From contig OY856410.1 in assembly GCA_963693085.1 (NCBI GenBank), positions 567,148,406-567,212,405 of the forward strand: a stretch of DNA of 64,000 bases, in the 5' to 3' direction. Numbering within the stretch: the stretch's first letter is position 1; every line of letters starts with the position of its first letter. Source of the DNA: Alisma plantago-aquatica. Taxonomy: Eukaryota; Streptophyta; Magnoliopsida; Alismatales; Alismataceae. The notes beneath the pieces are model-generated. The model was not told the DNA's origin and ran no database searches. It saw only the letters and a program-made list of their open reading frames with translations. The position numbers and the translations under genes are program-made. Shown here piece after piece: positions 10,695 through 21,576 of this stretch.

Positions 10695-11098
10695 TCATTT
10701 CATCTGTGAAGTTGGAATGTAGAGCATTTTCGACACTATCCACTATAGCAGATGTCGTCATTGAAGTTTCAATACAAAGTATAGCTGTGATTGCGTCCAG
10801 CCTAGTAACTTCATTTCTGAACATGAGCCTAGCATGTGCTGGATGAAATATGATCAGGAATCACAAACCGATAAACATTCAGTATAACTTACAAAGTTTT
10901 GACATCGATCTGTAATAGGAAAACTGCAGCAACAAGGTGGCAACAGATACCACATACCTTGGGCGAGCCGAATCAAACTCTCAAGCATGCGAACAGTGGT
11001 TCTAGCTGCAAATTTACTCTAGTCAGTTTTTTTGATACTCATGACTTAAAAAAAGGAAATCGGCAAACCTGCATTGTCAGCAGCCATCTTACAATACA
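10695..11098 (-). pseudogene. MCM9: Captured fragment of MCM9-type DNA helicase, three exons
   Basis: MCM9 is an MCM-family helicase of recombination and replication in the nucleus. On the minus strand three exons can be read: 11069-11098, 10958-11005 and about 10695-10838. They encode ...DNA, then RTTVRMLESLIRLAQ, then HARLMFRNEVTRLDAITAIL and CIETSMTTSAIVDS, ending near ALHSNFTDE. This is the conserved end of the MCM AAA+ module and the start of the C-terminal region as I know it from plant MCM9. Introns keep AG and GT borders (for example CAAG/GTATGT and ATCCAG/CA) and phase is preserved across both junctions. No stop interrupts the joined frame of about 70 codons. The Walker A, Walker B and Arg-finger regions are absent, so it cannot encode a helicase. 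It lies inside CACTA-1. A related MCM paralogue is possible but fits less well. Confidence 0.86.
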
Positions 11099-11099
11099 C

Positions 11100-12430
11100 T
11101 AGTTTGTACAAATATGGACAAAGGTTTCAACCCCGTCCCCAATGTGGCCTCATTCCAAAAATCACAGTAGATTCAGATAATATCACTGATAAAATCAAGA
11201 TTTCATATAATTAGGCCCATCAATCAAGATCAAAATATTGACTAAGAAACATGCAATGTGTTATACTGATGCAAGAGGTCACACTACTGCAAGCAAAGTT
11301 GCAAAGACACAATTCACTATTCTTCTTATCGATTTGTCAAACAATACCGCTTGGGTATTGTTAGAATGGTAATTATTTATTATTCATTATTCTTTTATTC
11401 TATTCCTTTGTATATATGGGATTAGTCCCACACTCTGTAATTGGGCTATTGGCCATCGCCCAACTCCATATATATATATATATATAGGTGTGACCTGTGA
11501 ATGTTGTAAAATATAAAATAGAAGGCTGATAAGAGGACCTCAAACAATATATAGCTTGATGCCTCACATGATGTGATATGATGTTAACTATTATTATTAA
11601 TATTTTGTTTCAGTATTTACAGTTACACTCCAAGTGATTGCAAAGAAGGTTCTCACAAATGAAAGTTTGAAAACCACATTGAACTCTGACATCATGTCTA
11701 TATTGGGCTTCTACATATTATGTGCAATGATTGAGCAGCTTACTTTTAAGCAAAAATAAGCTAAACTAAGAGCAGCGTGATAGCAGGAATAGATACAAAA
11801 AAAATGAACTTCACGTATGGCACATGGTTGATACCTTATGATATTATGTTGGGTGTTCTTTCTCGACCATACAGTCATTTTGTTATCAGCTGCAAAATGG
11901 ATAAAACAAATATAGTAATGCCAATGTTGATTTAACCTATTCATGGCTGCAGAAGTCTCGCTTAAGAGTCCAAGCTTAATTTTATTATGTCCATAAAGCA
12001 AGATGAAGAAGAAGAACTTCAACAGATGGTTCTATCCCAACAAATTTAGGGGTGGTTCTTGAAACTTTTCAGCATAAGAGAGACAAATATGAAGATGGAT
12101 TTGTGTCATGTTGACTATAGGCCAATACATGGTCTACCGTGTCTGTATTCACACTATATATAAACCAATACATGGGTCTATCTTGATTGTTATATAAAGT
12201 GTAATAAGTAGGGTCAAGTTATAAAACTTCACCTTTCTAAAAAGTGCTAAGCTACAAACAGGCTGATTACTGCCACGGATTGTGAGTGTGTTTAGGATTC
12301 TAAGTTTATAGCTTATATTTGGAAATTAATCAGTTGTTTGCCATTATTTCCCTTGAGCTAATCAAAAGTTAGTCATGTTCTATCTTTTTGGATCGAGCAG
12401 AGGATGGAAAGTATGCAATTGAGAATATCG
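11100..12430. other. CACTA-1 interior: intron-like AT-rich sequence and a possible LTR fragment
   Basis: Most of it shows no coding signal. At about 11359-11550 a TGTTAGAATGG start, a GGGATTAGTCCCACACTC block and a (TA)n TATA-like box resemble the promoter half of a small LTR, but no second end or target duplication was found. A minus-strand ORF at 11711-12022 contains an exon-like piece near 11900-12010 (YGHNKIKLGLLSETSAAMNR) that I could not assign to a family. Confidence 0.4.
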
Positions 12431-12431
12431 A

Positions 12432-12645
12432 ATAGGTCACTAATGTCAAAATGGAGGAGGGCAATGAAACTAAAAAGGCTAAAGACTAGGTAGATAACGA
12501 AACAAAATAGGACACTGATGTTAAAATGCATGAGAGAACTAAAAGGCTAAAGACTAGGTAGCTAACGAAACAAAATAGGACACTGATGTTAAAATGCATG
12601 AGAGAACTAAAAGGCTAAAGACTAGGTAGCTAACGAAACAAGCAG
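12432..12645. repeat. 68-bp tandem repeat, about three copies, in CACTA-1
   Basis: The unit beginning AAAAGGCTAAAGACTAGGTA starts at 12473, 12541 and 12609, an exact 68-bp period, preceded by a diverged partial unit from 12432. The last two full copies are nearly identical, so amplification is recent compared with the rest of the region. 68 is not a multiple of three, so this is not a coding repeat. Confidence 0.93.
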
Positions 12646-12649
12646 GGGT

Positions 12650-13421
12650 GGTGGATGTAGCTTACAGTGACTGCATCAAGTGAGCCAGATGGCAACATGC
12701 GCAAGCTGTAGACATGCCCTGTGTCACACGTTCAATCCACTATAGGCCATTTTAAGGATGTAGGAGGTAAGTACCATAAAACATGTTGCATGGGTAGTGT
12801 TTGGCAACAACCAATGTGGTTTAGTGGGTTAGAGCGGATACATGCATAATGGGATTTTCCAGCTGAGAATTGCAGGAGGTATGGGGTAGGATAGTAGTTG
12901 AACTGGGAAAACTATGGTTGTGATGAGGGATATCTTCCAAAACAGAGAATAGACTTGATGCGCAAGTCAATCCATAGTTGCCTTTTCTAAATTTATGTTG
13001 ATATCCTACATATTTATAACTGCTATCTTGATTTCATATTTAGGTAAAAGCAATACCAAATGGCTGCACGACTCCAGATAACAAACCAAACAAACATGAT
13101 CATCGCTCTGTTTTCAAGATTAGTTAGTATTAAAGGCAAGTATTTCAAAGTAACATGTATGAGAAGTAGAAACGAGACGCTATCTAGATTAGTCTTTAAA
13201 TATTGAGATGTGGATGACTACCAAAATGGACTCGTTATCATGGACAATCACTATGAGGACAAAGTTATAACTCTGTAAATTTCTAGCCAAAGTAAAAAAT
13301 TTGTCTATACATTTACGGGAGTTTAAGAAATTAATGTGTGAGTCTGCTGAATGATTTGAATCAGCAATATAATAATAAAGCAGAGCAGATGTAAATTGAC
13401 AAGCAAAAGATACAAGCATAC
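12650..13421. other. CACTA-1 interior between tandem repeat and ceramide synthase piece
   Basis: No clear coding sequence. On the minus strand, 13189-13421 is intron sequence downstream of the captured LAG1 exon. The terminal LAG1 exon (acidic tail) was not found. Confidence 0.4.
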
Positions 13422-13825
13422 CTGATCTGATATCTTCTCCTACTTTTCCTCTGTTCTTTAGTTGTCTCATAATCATCAAATATATCAGAATCCACCAATA
13501 TATGTGGAACACGAGCAGCATAAGAAGCATGGTATTGAATGCATAATACATGAGAATAAAGTTTTTATCTTGTGATAAGAAGGGAAGAGAATGATAACTG
13601 TCCAAGCAGCAAAAAGTTATATCAGCAAACTAGGAAAATGGGCAGTCATAATTGAAAAGGTTTGTAAAGCAAGAGAGAAAGACCGACCTTGATGCTCGGA
13701 TAACCCAGAATGGAAAAAATATCAGCCGTAATAGGAACCATGATAGTGCAAAAAGACCAAAGAAGATACTAGCTCCTAACTCGATTTCTGAATATTTGAA
13801 TAACTTAGCTGCTTCCAAGAATGCA
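13422..13825 (-). pseudogene. Captured fragment of LAG1-type ceramide synthase, two exons
   Basis: Ceramide synthases (LAG1/LOH family, TLC domain) are ER membrane enzymes that N-acylate sphingoid bases. Two minus-strand exons are clear. 13688-13825 encodes FLEAAKLFKYSEIELGAS and FALSWFLLRLIFFPFWVIRA. 13422-13597 encodes YYAFNTMLLMLLVFHIYWW and MRQLKNRGKVGEDIRS. Their junction (AG plus T) restores a Ser codon in the family's ASSY motif, and both exons end at GT with upstream AG, so intron phase is intact. The joined frame of about 104 codons has no stop. It covers the last TLC membrane segments and the start of the acidic tail. The HH active-site segment and all upstream exons are missing, so no enzyme is made. 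Orientation is the same as the MCM9 fragment. Confidence 0.9.
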
Positions 13826-16800
13826 CTGCTGAAGACAATGCACTGCAGTGCATTGTTAGATCCTTCAACTCTATTAGATTCAGCTCAATTGAAACATGAC
13901 ACAGTTGAAGACCATGCACCTGAGCAAATAGAACAATACACAATTATTGGAAACTTAAACTTGAAGGACTGTAATGCATCCTAGAATCCTGATAGAAGAA
14001 TGAAGTTTTTTGCATTCAGAATACAACATTCACTTATCACTCCAGAATATAAATGAGCATATAAATGTAATGGTTGTAAAATAAACACTCATTAGAAAAG
14101 AACCCTACCCTCGGTTCACTATGGAGTTTACCGTTATCCATTGGGATGGCAAGTAACAAACATCGACAACCATCCCCCCACAACTGTCATGCTCCATTAG
14201 TTCAATATGAGAGGAGCAGTGATTTAATCTATCATTTGGCAGTTGAATTCTGGAAGTTCGATGTCTAGAATGGTTAAAATTATAGTTCTAAATGATGTAT
14301 TCATACAAACACATGGCAGTATATTGTTTCTATAGCAGGTTCCCCTAGAATAGTAGCAAACAAATTCAGATGTAGTATTTTAGTTCAAATATACATACCA
14401 TTTGATATTTGTATGATTTCGTTCCAACATTATGAAAAATGGAGTCTGAATGGATTTAAGAAAAAAATGTCATTCAAATCAATTTCTTTCCAAATTATAT
14501 GAGGAAAGGAATGTATCAGTGTTTTCAAAACAAAATCTTTAGGAATTGACTTACCAAAACTGTTAATTATCAGATAGATAAACTTTTCAAAAATGTAGTG
14601 TTTGATTTTCCATCTTGAAACGACCTCATCAACAGTTGAATTTGGTATATGAATTTTAGAAAGAAAAAAATGGTTTATTAACTAGTGCACCCTGGATGTT
14701 CTATAAGAAGTAAGGTATTAATGTTAATAAGATAATTTTATACATATGCTTGTTGATAGGTTAAATCAAATAGAGTTGTGATAAGTTGTAATATCATCAT
14801 AGTGTACTGGTTATAAGGCATGATATTATATAATAGGTCACTTCTTGAGTTCTGCCTTTGGACAATTTCAACCTCCAGCACCACTGTCATCTATAGCCAC
14901 AACAAATTTAATTTAATTTTGTTTGTCATAGATTTGTCAGCACTAAAAGGAAGATACATTACAGATATTACGTTCTTAAACACAAACGCAAGAGAGACAT
15001 GCTTTCTTTAACTATAGGATTTCATCATTAATTGTGAAAATGATAATCATTAATCGTCTTAAAATCACTTCTAAGTGTGAATTTAGAAATAATGTAGAAA
15101 ATACAGTTTTTCGGTTGTGTAGTCATTAAATTATGACAATGCTCATCATGGAGGATTCTTTTATAGCAATACACTAAACAAAGAACTAAAAGCATGATCC
15201 ACGACTCCATAAATCCTACTGTACCAATACATACATTAATTTAATGCAGATACTTTCATATTCATTTAATGGATCTCCAAAGTTAGAATTCAAAAATAGG
15301 TGCTCAAGATGGAACTGTGGTTTTAAAGATCCCACCTTAAGACAAGTTGTCCTGCTTGTGCTTTAAGGCTTAAACCTGTGTCCTAGATTGACACTTACAC
15401 TACAATCTGAGACTCACCCTTAATGCACTGATGTGCAAGCTGAAGCATTGAGTTTTGAGACTTCAAGGTAACTATACACACTTCCCTTAGAATTTTTCTT
15501 TAGAAAATATTGTATAGTTTATTATCATTAATATATAAAACTTGGAATTTGTCAAAGGACTCATAACTTAAAAGATTGAGACACCCTTTCCGCAAATCGC
15601 ACAAGCAAGAAAAATTCCCTCGAATGGATTTAGGTTCAATTAGAATCTATACGGCCTGAAATTGACTCTTGTAGTTTAAGTTTGGGATAAAATTTGCATA
15701 TATGATGTACTTTTTCGACGATACAAAAGATTTCAATTTCATTAAGAGAAAGAATGTGAAAAGACAAGAAGAAACTCTAATGTCTAACTATTATATCATC
15801 AACGACATTCTTTTTTAACTATACATTCTTCACCCATGGATGGTAGTAGGCTCTGAAATAGCCCTTCTTAACACCATATCCGACAAATCAAGTCATTTAA
15901 TCCACTACACCCATAGTGGGCTGAAAGATTCATTGCAAAGGAGTTAATGTCAGAATTGTTAGATCTTAAAGGAAATGGACAGGGAGACTGGATTTGTAGC
16001 ATCTTAAACTAACATAAATCTTATTGTTAGATCTGAATGTACTTCATTTTTCTGTAAGACGCATACAGGCTAGTATCAAATTAAGCATTGCAAGGGACTT
16101 GAGGAATAGGCTGCGAATGAAAACGGTTTTAAATAGTTCAAGAATATAATCATGTATAATCTTACATTACATCCAGTATGTTATCGGAAATACTATTGGA
16201 TGAAAGAAAAAAAATAAAGCCATTTTACAAGTATGTTCAGCTCTCGGGTTGATCGGGTCGGTTACCTAGTCGAAGGTTTTGCTACGCCTAGCTTAGAGGA
16301 GACTACAAAGAAAATGACAACACGAAAGAATACACATATACCCCAAAATGTTCACCAAGCCAGATCCTGAAGATCTAACCAGAAGGACAATAAAGGATAG
16401 TCCCATCATTATCATTCGCCAACTACGACACCCTATAGAAGGTGGGGGAGGAGCACTGAGATAACCAACAAGGTATACAATAGTCAAAGGGGAGGCCACA
16501 ACCCACACAACATATCAAGAGGTACAAACCACATGACAAGTGAGTAGATAGTAGACAGAGTGTCTCAACAGAGATAAGAAACAGGGGGAGGGGGAGAGTA
16601 CTAGGTGAGGGGGCAAATGGGATAGGGGAGGAGACTCGAGAGAAAGCGCTCCCCAATAGCGAGAAATCCTAATAAGGTCCTAGTGAGAAGCAAGTGCGAG
16701 TGTAGTAGAAAGAGAATCATCCCATTATATGTTGAGAAAACATGAACTTTATAAAAGAAAACTACTAAAAATATATATTCAAGACCTAGAAAATCATTGT

Positions 16801-17890
16801 GTGTTTCATAAATAGATTATTTACTAATTTATAAACTTTAGACATTCATTTCCAACATAAGTAATAGATATTGACTCCTTATCTTGATGGATATCGTACA
16901 TAACTGAGCACTATTAAATGATAGTTGTATCTAAACTTCAGATTTTTCAAATAGCATAATATTTGCATGTTAGTGCACAAGTGACACTTACTAATCACAT
17001 ATGAGTAAAACTTGACCATTGATGTACCAACAACTTATATAAGGAAGATTAGTTGCACAATAGATTCGTCAATCTATACCATTGTTGTGAACCCACCATG
17101 GATTATGCCTCTCTACCAATATTCTTTCTCCGAACTTCATTCTATATGCCAAACTAACAATGTAATATAAAATGATGTTCGTTTTGGATTGTTGCTTTCT
17201 TTGGGATGAGACTAGAGGTTATTAGTATTGTGTTGTTCAGTTGCGTGGTTAGAAACATGCATAAAGAACATTTAAAAAAAAGATCAGATTCAGATGATAC
17301 TAGTTATTTTTGTCTTATTTGGCGATGCAATTAGCAATTACACGAATTAATTTATTGTGGTACACTATGAAGACATATAAATTGTCATTACGCCCACAGG
17401 TCCATGGGCATCATTGCTCTCATTCTTACTAAGACATGGACTGATAATTTCTTAAATTTCCTATTGATTTCTCTATTGAAAGCATCATCTAATTCCTATA
17501 ATCTCCAGAGCATGCGTTTACTATATTTGATCAAAAACCATCCTAGCTAACTATCTGGCATTTCCACTTAGCGGAACAGCATAGAAGACATATTGGTATG
17601 AGCAGATTAATTAATGTTTGGTACCACCATTGTTCGGTTGCCGGTATATTTTTCGTGGGACAACCTGGTGAACATGGATTGTTACTGACCACTCTTCCTA
17701 ACAAAGAAAAAGATGAAAAAATGTGCATATAGATAAAAATCCTTCCGATAATGGCATCGTGCCGGTTTGATGACTGAATACGGGCAAGTTTATTGGAACA
17801 AGAGTCTACCTAAAAATGATACCTTTCCTGGATTAATCCAGTCAATGCCGTTTGCATCTTGCCTAATTTTCTTGTCAATCTTTCATGTAC
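13826..17890. other. CACTA-1 interior, largely unassigned
   Basis: About 4 kb of mostly AT-rich sequence. A moderately GC-rich segment at 16260-16690 and a piece at 17540-17730 look like possible exons on the minus strand, but I could not assign them to a family. No transposase motif was recognised. Confidence 0.4.
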
Positions 17891-18545
17891 CTTTCCTTCT
17901 TTGGCTCGGATCCGCTTGTAGTCAGGCGTCGACCTTGGCTCCTAATGTCGTCTTCGTCTGCAGAAAAGATTAGAGAAGGATCAGGAAATAGTTGTGAGTT
18001 AGGTTTTACCAAAGGCGATAGGAGCGTGAGGGAGGCGATGAGGTTATTGGGTTATTTGGGAGGTGGGTGGGGTTAGAGGGGGTGGGGGTTAGAGAAAAAG
18101 AGTTGTGGGAGAGAGGAGAAAGTATCGAGGGTGGATTTGTTGCCGCTTGTGTTGCAACTAGGGCGCCGCCCCTCTACTAGTTGGGAACCGGATGGAGCAA
18201 GAAGAAAGGGAAAAAAAGGAAGGGGGTAGAGACGCCGTCGTGCAGCGGGAGCTGTCGCTGCTAACTGCTTGGCCGCGAGCTACTGACTGGGGCATCGACG
18301 CACCTGCTGGTCGGCCGCCCAAGCTGATGGTGCGGCGCTAGGGTGCCGCTAGGGTGAGGGAAAGGTGAAAGGAGGAAGGAGGAAGGAGGTAGGGTAGAGG
18401 AAGAGTGGGCGCAGCTATAGGAGGTAGAAGCACAAGAAACGACCGCCGATTCCTCCCCGTAGGCTGCTGGTCGGGTGCTGCGGTTGAGAAGCCGTGCTGG
18501 GCTTCGCGCAAGGAATCGATTGAGTGAAGAAGGAGATAAGGGAAA
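17890..18545. other. GC-rich block near the right end of CACTA-1
   Basis: A sharp rise in GC, with GCCGCC-, GGCGAC- and GGTCGG-rich stretches, separates this block from the AT-rich interior. On the minus strand it lies upstream of the captured exons and reads like a 5' untranslated region or first exon of a plant gene (pyrimidine-rich, CCTCC repeats). It could provide a promoter for a minus-strand chimeric transcript. No protein family was recognised. Confidence 0.4.
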
Positions 18546-18599
18546 GGGGGTTTTTATTTTTATTTTTATTTTGATTTACAAATGTTGCGTATTAGAATG

Positions 18600-18806
18600 G
18601 AGGGAAGGGTTATGAGATGGAGGGAACCATTTGTCATGGTATTTTTCAAGGGATGATTAGTGAGTAATGTATTTGTGAGGGATTAGTATTTGTAAAGATG
18701 TTAAAAAAACGGGTGAGGGATTTGGTCCCATATTTGAAGGATGAGCCCTCACAAATAGACATCATTATTCACGATTTTTGGTTCCTCACAAATGTTCTTC
18801 AACAAA
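18600..18806. repeat. Right subterminal repeat region of CACTA-1
   Basis: It contains words of type GTGAGGGATTAG, TTTGTGAGGG and CCCTCACAAAT, matching those near the left end in inverted sense. Confidence 0.75.
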
Positions 18807-18825
18807 GGCCAAATTTTTTGTAGTG
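18807..18825 (-). repeat. Right terminal inverted repeat of CACTA-1
   Basis: GGCCAAATTTTTTGTAGTG, the inverse of 9879-9897 with one mismatch, followed by the TTC duplication at 18826-18828. Confidence 0.95.
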
Positions 18826-19008
18826 TTCTACACATTTTTCTGAGAATTTTGGTACCTTGTTTGTAATTTTTTGATAACTGTGCTATTTTCTACTAATTAT
18901 CTAAGAACAAGATATTTAGTGAATTGTTTACCTTTTGTGGCCAGTGCCACACCGCCACGTGGCAACTAGGGCGCAAACTAACTTGTGCTGAGCTGGCCAA
19001 TCTATCAG

Positions 19009-19393
19009 CCCCTGTTTGGAAACGGACTAGGATGGGATTGAGTTTTGTCTTATTAGACCACGTTTGCGCTACAACAGCAAATCCAGTCTTGATCCAGTCC
19101 GGTTCTGCACTTACGCGTTTGGCTAGAATCCCCATTTCGAGATTCCGTAATCCCAAAAGCTGGACTATCTCAGTCCTGCCAGCAGCAGGATTAGGAATCC
19201 GAGTCCGGATTAGACTCTATTTTTTGTGTATTTTGTTTTATATAGCAGACTGAAAAACACAAGTTACGAGACAAGCCGAATTGGTTTGCCAAACAGGGCC
19301 AAGTGGGGAACACCAATCCCAATCCGGATGACGACAATCCCAGTCCGGATTTCATAATCCCAATAATCCCAGTCCATTCCCAAAGGGCCTTAG
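19009..19393. mobile_element. MITE-like insertion (about 385 bp) in LTR copy A
   Basis: Copy B runs straight through this point (32596-32600, TATCAG/GGTTC), while copy A carries 385 extra bases. The ends are imperfect inverted repeats: CCCCTGTTTGGAAACGGACT on the left and, inverted, GGCCCTTTGGGAATGGACTG on the right. The flanks CAG and TAG may be a decayed 3-bp target duplication, which would suit a PIF/Harbinger (Tourist-like) element. The inner part repeats AATCC and GTCCGGATT. It has no coding capacity. Confidence 0.78.
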
Positions 19394-20343
19394 GGTTCAG
19401 GTTGACTTGTCTAGACCGTAGTGGACTGCACTCCCCCTTTCTTTCTCGCATTCTCTTCTCTCACGCATCGCGAGCTCTTCCGCTCAACAACCGTCTAGGG
19501 AGCGCCGCTGCTGGCTGGTCTCCGGAGAGAGAACAACCATGATCTCCTCCTACTCTCCATCGACCTCTTAGATAACCGCCGATGCCTGCTATGGCTTTGC
19601 TCCAAACCACCATGAAATCCACCTTGGCACCTCGCTGCCACAACCACAGATCCTCCTCTCGGGCGTGCGTTCGACCGTCGTGTTCTACCCCTCATCCACA
19701 GATCATGCCTCGTCGAATTCATTCCTCCTCCACGATCTCTGTGAGGTCCACACTCCTATGCTTTGTGAGCACCTTTGAGGTTCTGCTGCCACAGGAAAAG
19801 ATCCTGCAAGCGATCTCTTACCCTCCAATATCTTCAGATCTTGTCTTTTGTTGCAGATCCGCCTCACAGATTGAGGAGGTCGCCGTTGGAGGTTGCAACT
19901 ACGGCAGATCCTCTCCTCCAGATTGTCTTGCTGCTTCCATCCTTTGGAACAGAGGAGCAAATAAGCCAAACGTGTCTGGTGTGTGCGCTCTTCACTGCCG
20001 CCCTCGAGTACACAGTTGATGCAGGTCCTCCTCACAGCAAAGAAGCTCACAACCCCCGATCTTCTCCTTTGTAACTCCTTCTTTCTCTCAAGGTTCTCCC
20101 CACCCTTCAGTTGTGAGAAGCAATGGAGACTGGGTACGAGGTGGGAACTCATTCTCCCTATTTACTTCACCACCTGATCAAGTGATGGCTGTCTAAAAAC
20201 CCACGATGGTTAAGGTGGCAGGGTTATACTTGTCTAGATCGTGTTGTAACCCACGATCAGGTTCGTGAGGGCAAAAGATGTCAGGACATAACTCCTCCAC
20301 ATGCATGACCATGGTATACGTGACGGTTGGCAAAATAATGCTG

Positions 20344-20390
20344 TGACGGGCTTCAACGTCTTTGAGAATGCCTTATGCTGAAGCCCGTCA
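20344..20390. repeat. 12-bp perfect inverted repeat near left end of CACTA-2
   Basis: TGACGGGCTTCA and TGAAGCCCGTCA pair perfectly across a 23-nt loop. The TGACGGG word also occurs near the right end (29052-29058), consistent with a subterminal binding repeat. Confidence 0.9.
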
Positions 20391-21300
20391 TACATGGCTA
20401 GAATAAAAGATCCAAAAAGGAGTAGCACGCGGATCATCGGAAAAGCCTTCTAGTAACGAGCTAGTGCTAAAACTAATCGAACGGTTACAATTGGATCTTT
20501 GCTATCTAACAAGCATAATCTATTGGGACGAATACAACCCTATAGACTGGTTGCTTTTCCCTTTCTTACTCCAACTTCTGGCTACTGCCGCTACTCGCCA
20601 TCGCCATCGCCATCGTCATTGGCAGACAGTTGACGCTCACCATTTTCCGGCTTCCCTTGAACCCCCCAACCACCGACTGCTATACTCGACATGTGCCGAC
20701 GGCCTTAGCTCAGTTTCTTCCGACTGCCCGTGCTTTTCGCCATCCAGCAGCTGCTATGCTCGACATGCGTCGGCGACTGCTGCTCGCCATCTTCCGGCTG
20801 CCCCTGTTGCTCGCCATCTGCCGGCTGCTATGCTCGCAATCCGTCAGGTCGTTCATTGCTTTCCTCTCTTTTTCCCCCTTTTTCCGTCCATGCATACTGA
20901 GTTCTGGATACGGAAACATAAATCAGGCCACTGAGTATAAGAACAAAGTCAGAAGGAAAGTTTGTAGATCTGATTGTCTGTTGTCGTTATATTTTTTTGG
21001 GTTTTGGCTACTATATCTGTATACTCTCTCCAGTGATCTGCTATAAGTCCTATGCATGTCTGTTCTTTAGCTCTATTGCAATCTACCCCCACCCCAGGAT
21101 TCCTTTTACTATTTTAATCTTTGCCCTGTTTCTCGTCTTGTGAATAGGTAATGCATGCGTGATTGCATTTGTCTTCTTGTCAGTCCTCCTTCGCTCGCTG
21201 CTGCTACCAAAATGATGAATCTCGCCATCAATACGCATTGATCAGGTAGGCCCTATTAGTTTTTGACCTAGAATATTAAATGTTTTCGGACTGCAATTGC
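20391..21300. other. CACTA-2 left interior with GC-rich segment, no gene recognised
   Basis: A GC-rich segment at about 20560-20870 contains (GCCATC)n and repeated CTCGCCATC and CGACATG words. ORFs of up to 156 codons cross it in two frames, but they look like a by-product of composition and match no family I know. The remainder is AT-rich. Confidence 0.4.
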
Positions 21301-21543
21301 TGTTGGGATTAAGCTGTACATGCCAGCTGGATTGATAAGGACCAAGTAATAAAGAAGAGGTAGAGAATCATGGGTGTTTGTAACCGCAAAGCTTGTTACG
21401 GGTGAGCGTGTGGTTCAACCCAAATAGCTTTTCTAAAATAGGATCTAAATTTAATCGTGTAGAGTCCATACGTCTACTATAAAAGGGTCTGTCCTATCAC
21501 TAGTCATTGTGCATATAGGAGAGATGTTCTATAAACACATTCA
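21301..21543 (+). repeat. 5' LTR of Copia-2
   Basis: TGTTGGGATTAAGCTG...ACATTCA. It lacks 52 bp present in the 3' LTR (about 24335-24386). The short match CACT/CATT at the break suggests a slip deletion after insertion. Confidence 0.94.
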
Positions 21544-21545
21544 GG

Positions 21546-21557
21546 TGGTATCCGAGC
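21546..21557 (+). other. Primer-binding site of Copia-2
   Basis: TGGTATCCGAGC, one mismatch to the tRNA-Met type TGGTATCAGAGC, two bases after the LTR. Confidence 0.9.
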
Positions 21558-21576
21558 GTAACCTGGTGCTTCCACG

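Larger units (their letters stand above)
9879..18825. mobile_element. CACTA-1: 8.9 kb CACTA (En/Spm) DNA transposon carrying host gene fragments
   Basis: The ends are CACTACAAAAAATTGGGCC and, inverted, CACTACAAAAAATTTGGCC (18 of 19 match). A 3-bp TTC duplication flanks it, and an empty copy of the site is at 32430-32450 in copy B. Subterminal repeats built on CCCTCACAAAT and TGAGGGAC occupy roughly the outer 400 bp on the left and 200 bp on the right, as CACTA transposases require. No transposase (TnpD/TnpA-like) ORF was recognised, so the element is probably non-autonomous. On the minus strand it carries exon pieces of MCM9 (10695-11098) and of a LAG1 ceramide synthase (13422-13825). This is the layout of a gene-capturing CACTA element. 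Confidence 0.92.

Noticed and set aside
10695..11098. Functional MCM9 gene
   Set aside because: Only the end of the AAA+ module is present, without Walker motifs, and it lies between transposon ends.
11359..11550. Complete solo LTR in CACTA-1
   Set aside because: Start and promoter-like blocks are seen, but no matching end or target duplication could be found.
12640..12860. tRNA-derived SINE (box A/B-like words TAGTGGGTTAGAGC and GTTCAATCC)
   Set aside because: Box order and spacing are wrong, with no poly-A or target duplication.
19582..20177. Host gene suggested by overlapping ORFs of up to 149 codons near 19700-20150
   Set aside because: The same sequence in copy B is full of stops and changes without codon bias, and the segment belongs to the A/B LTR repeat.
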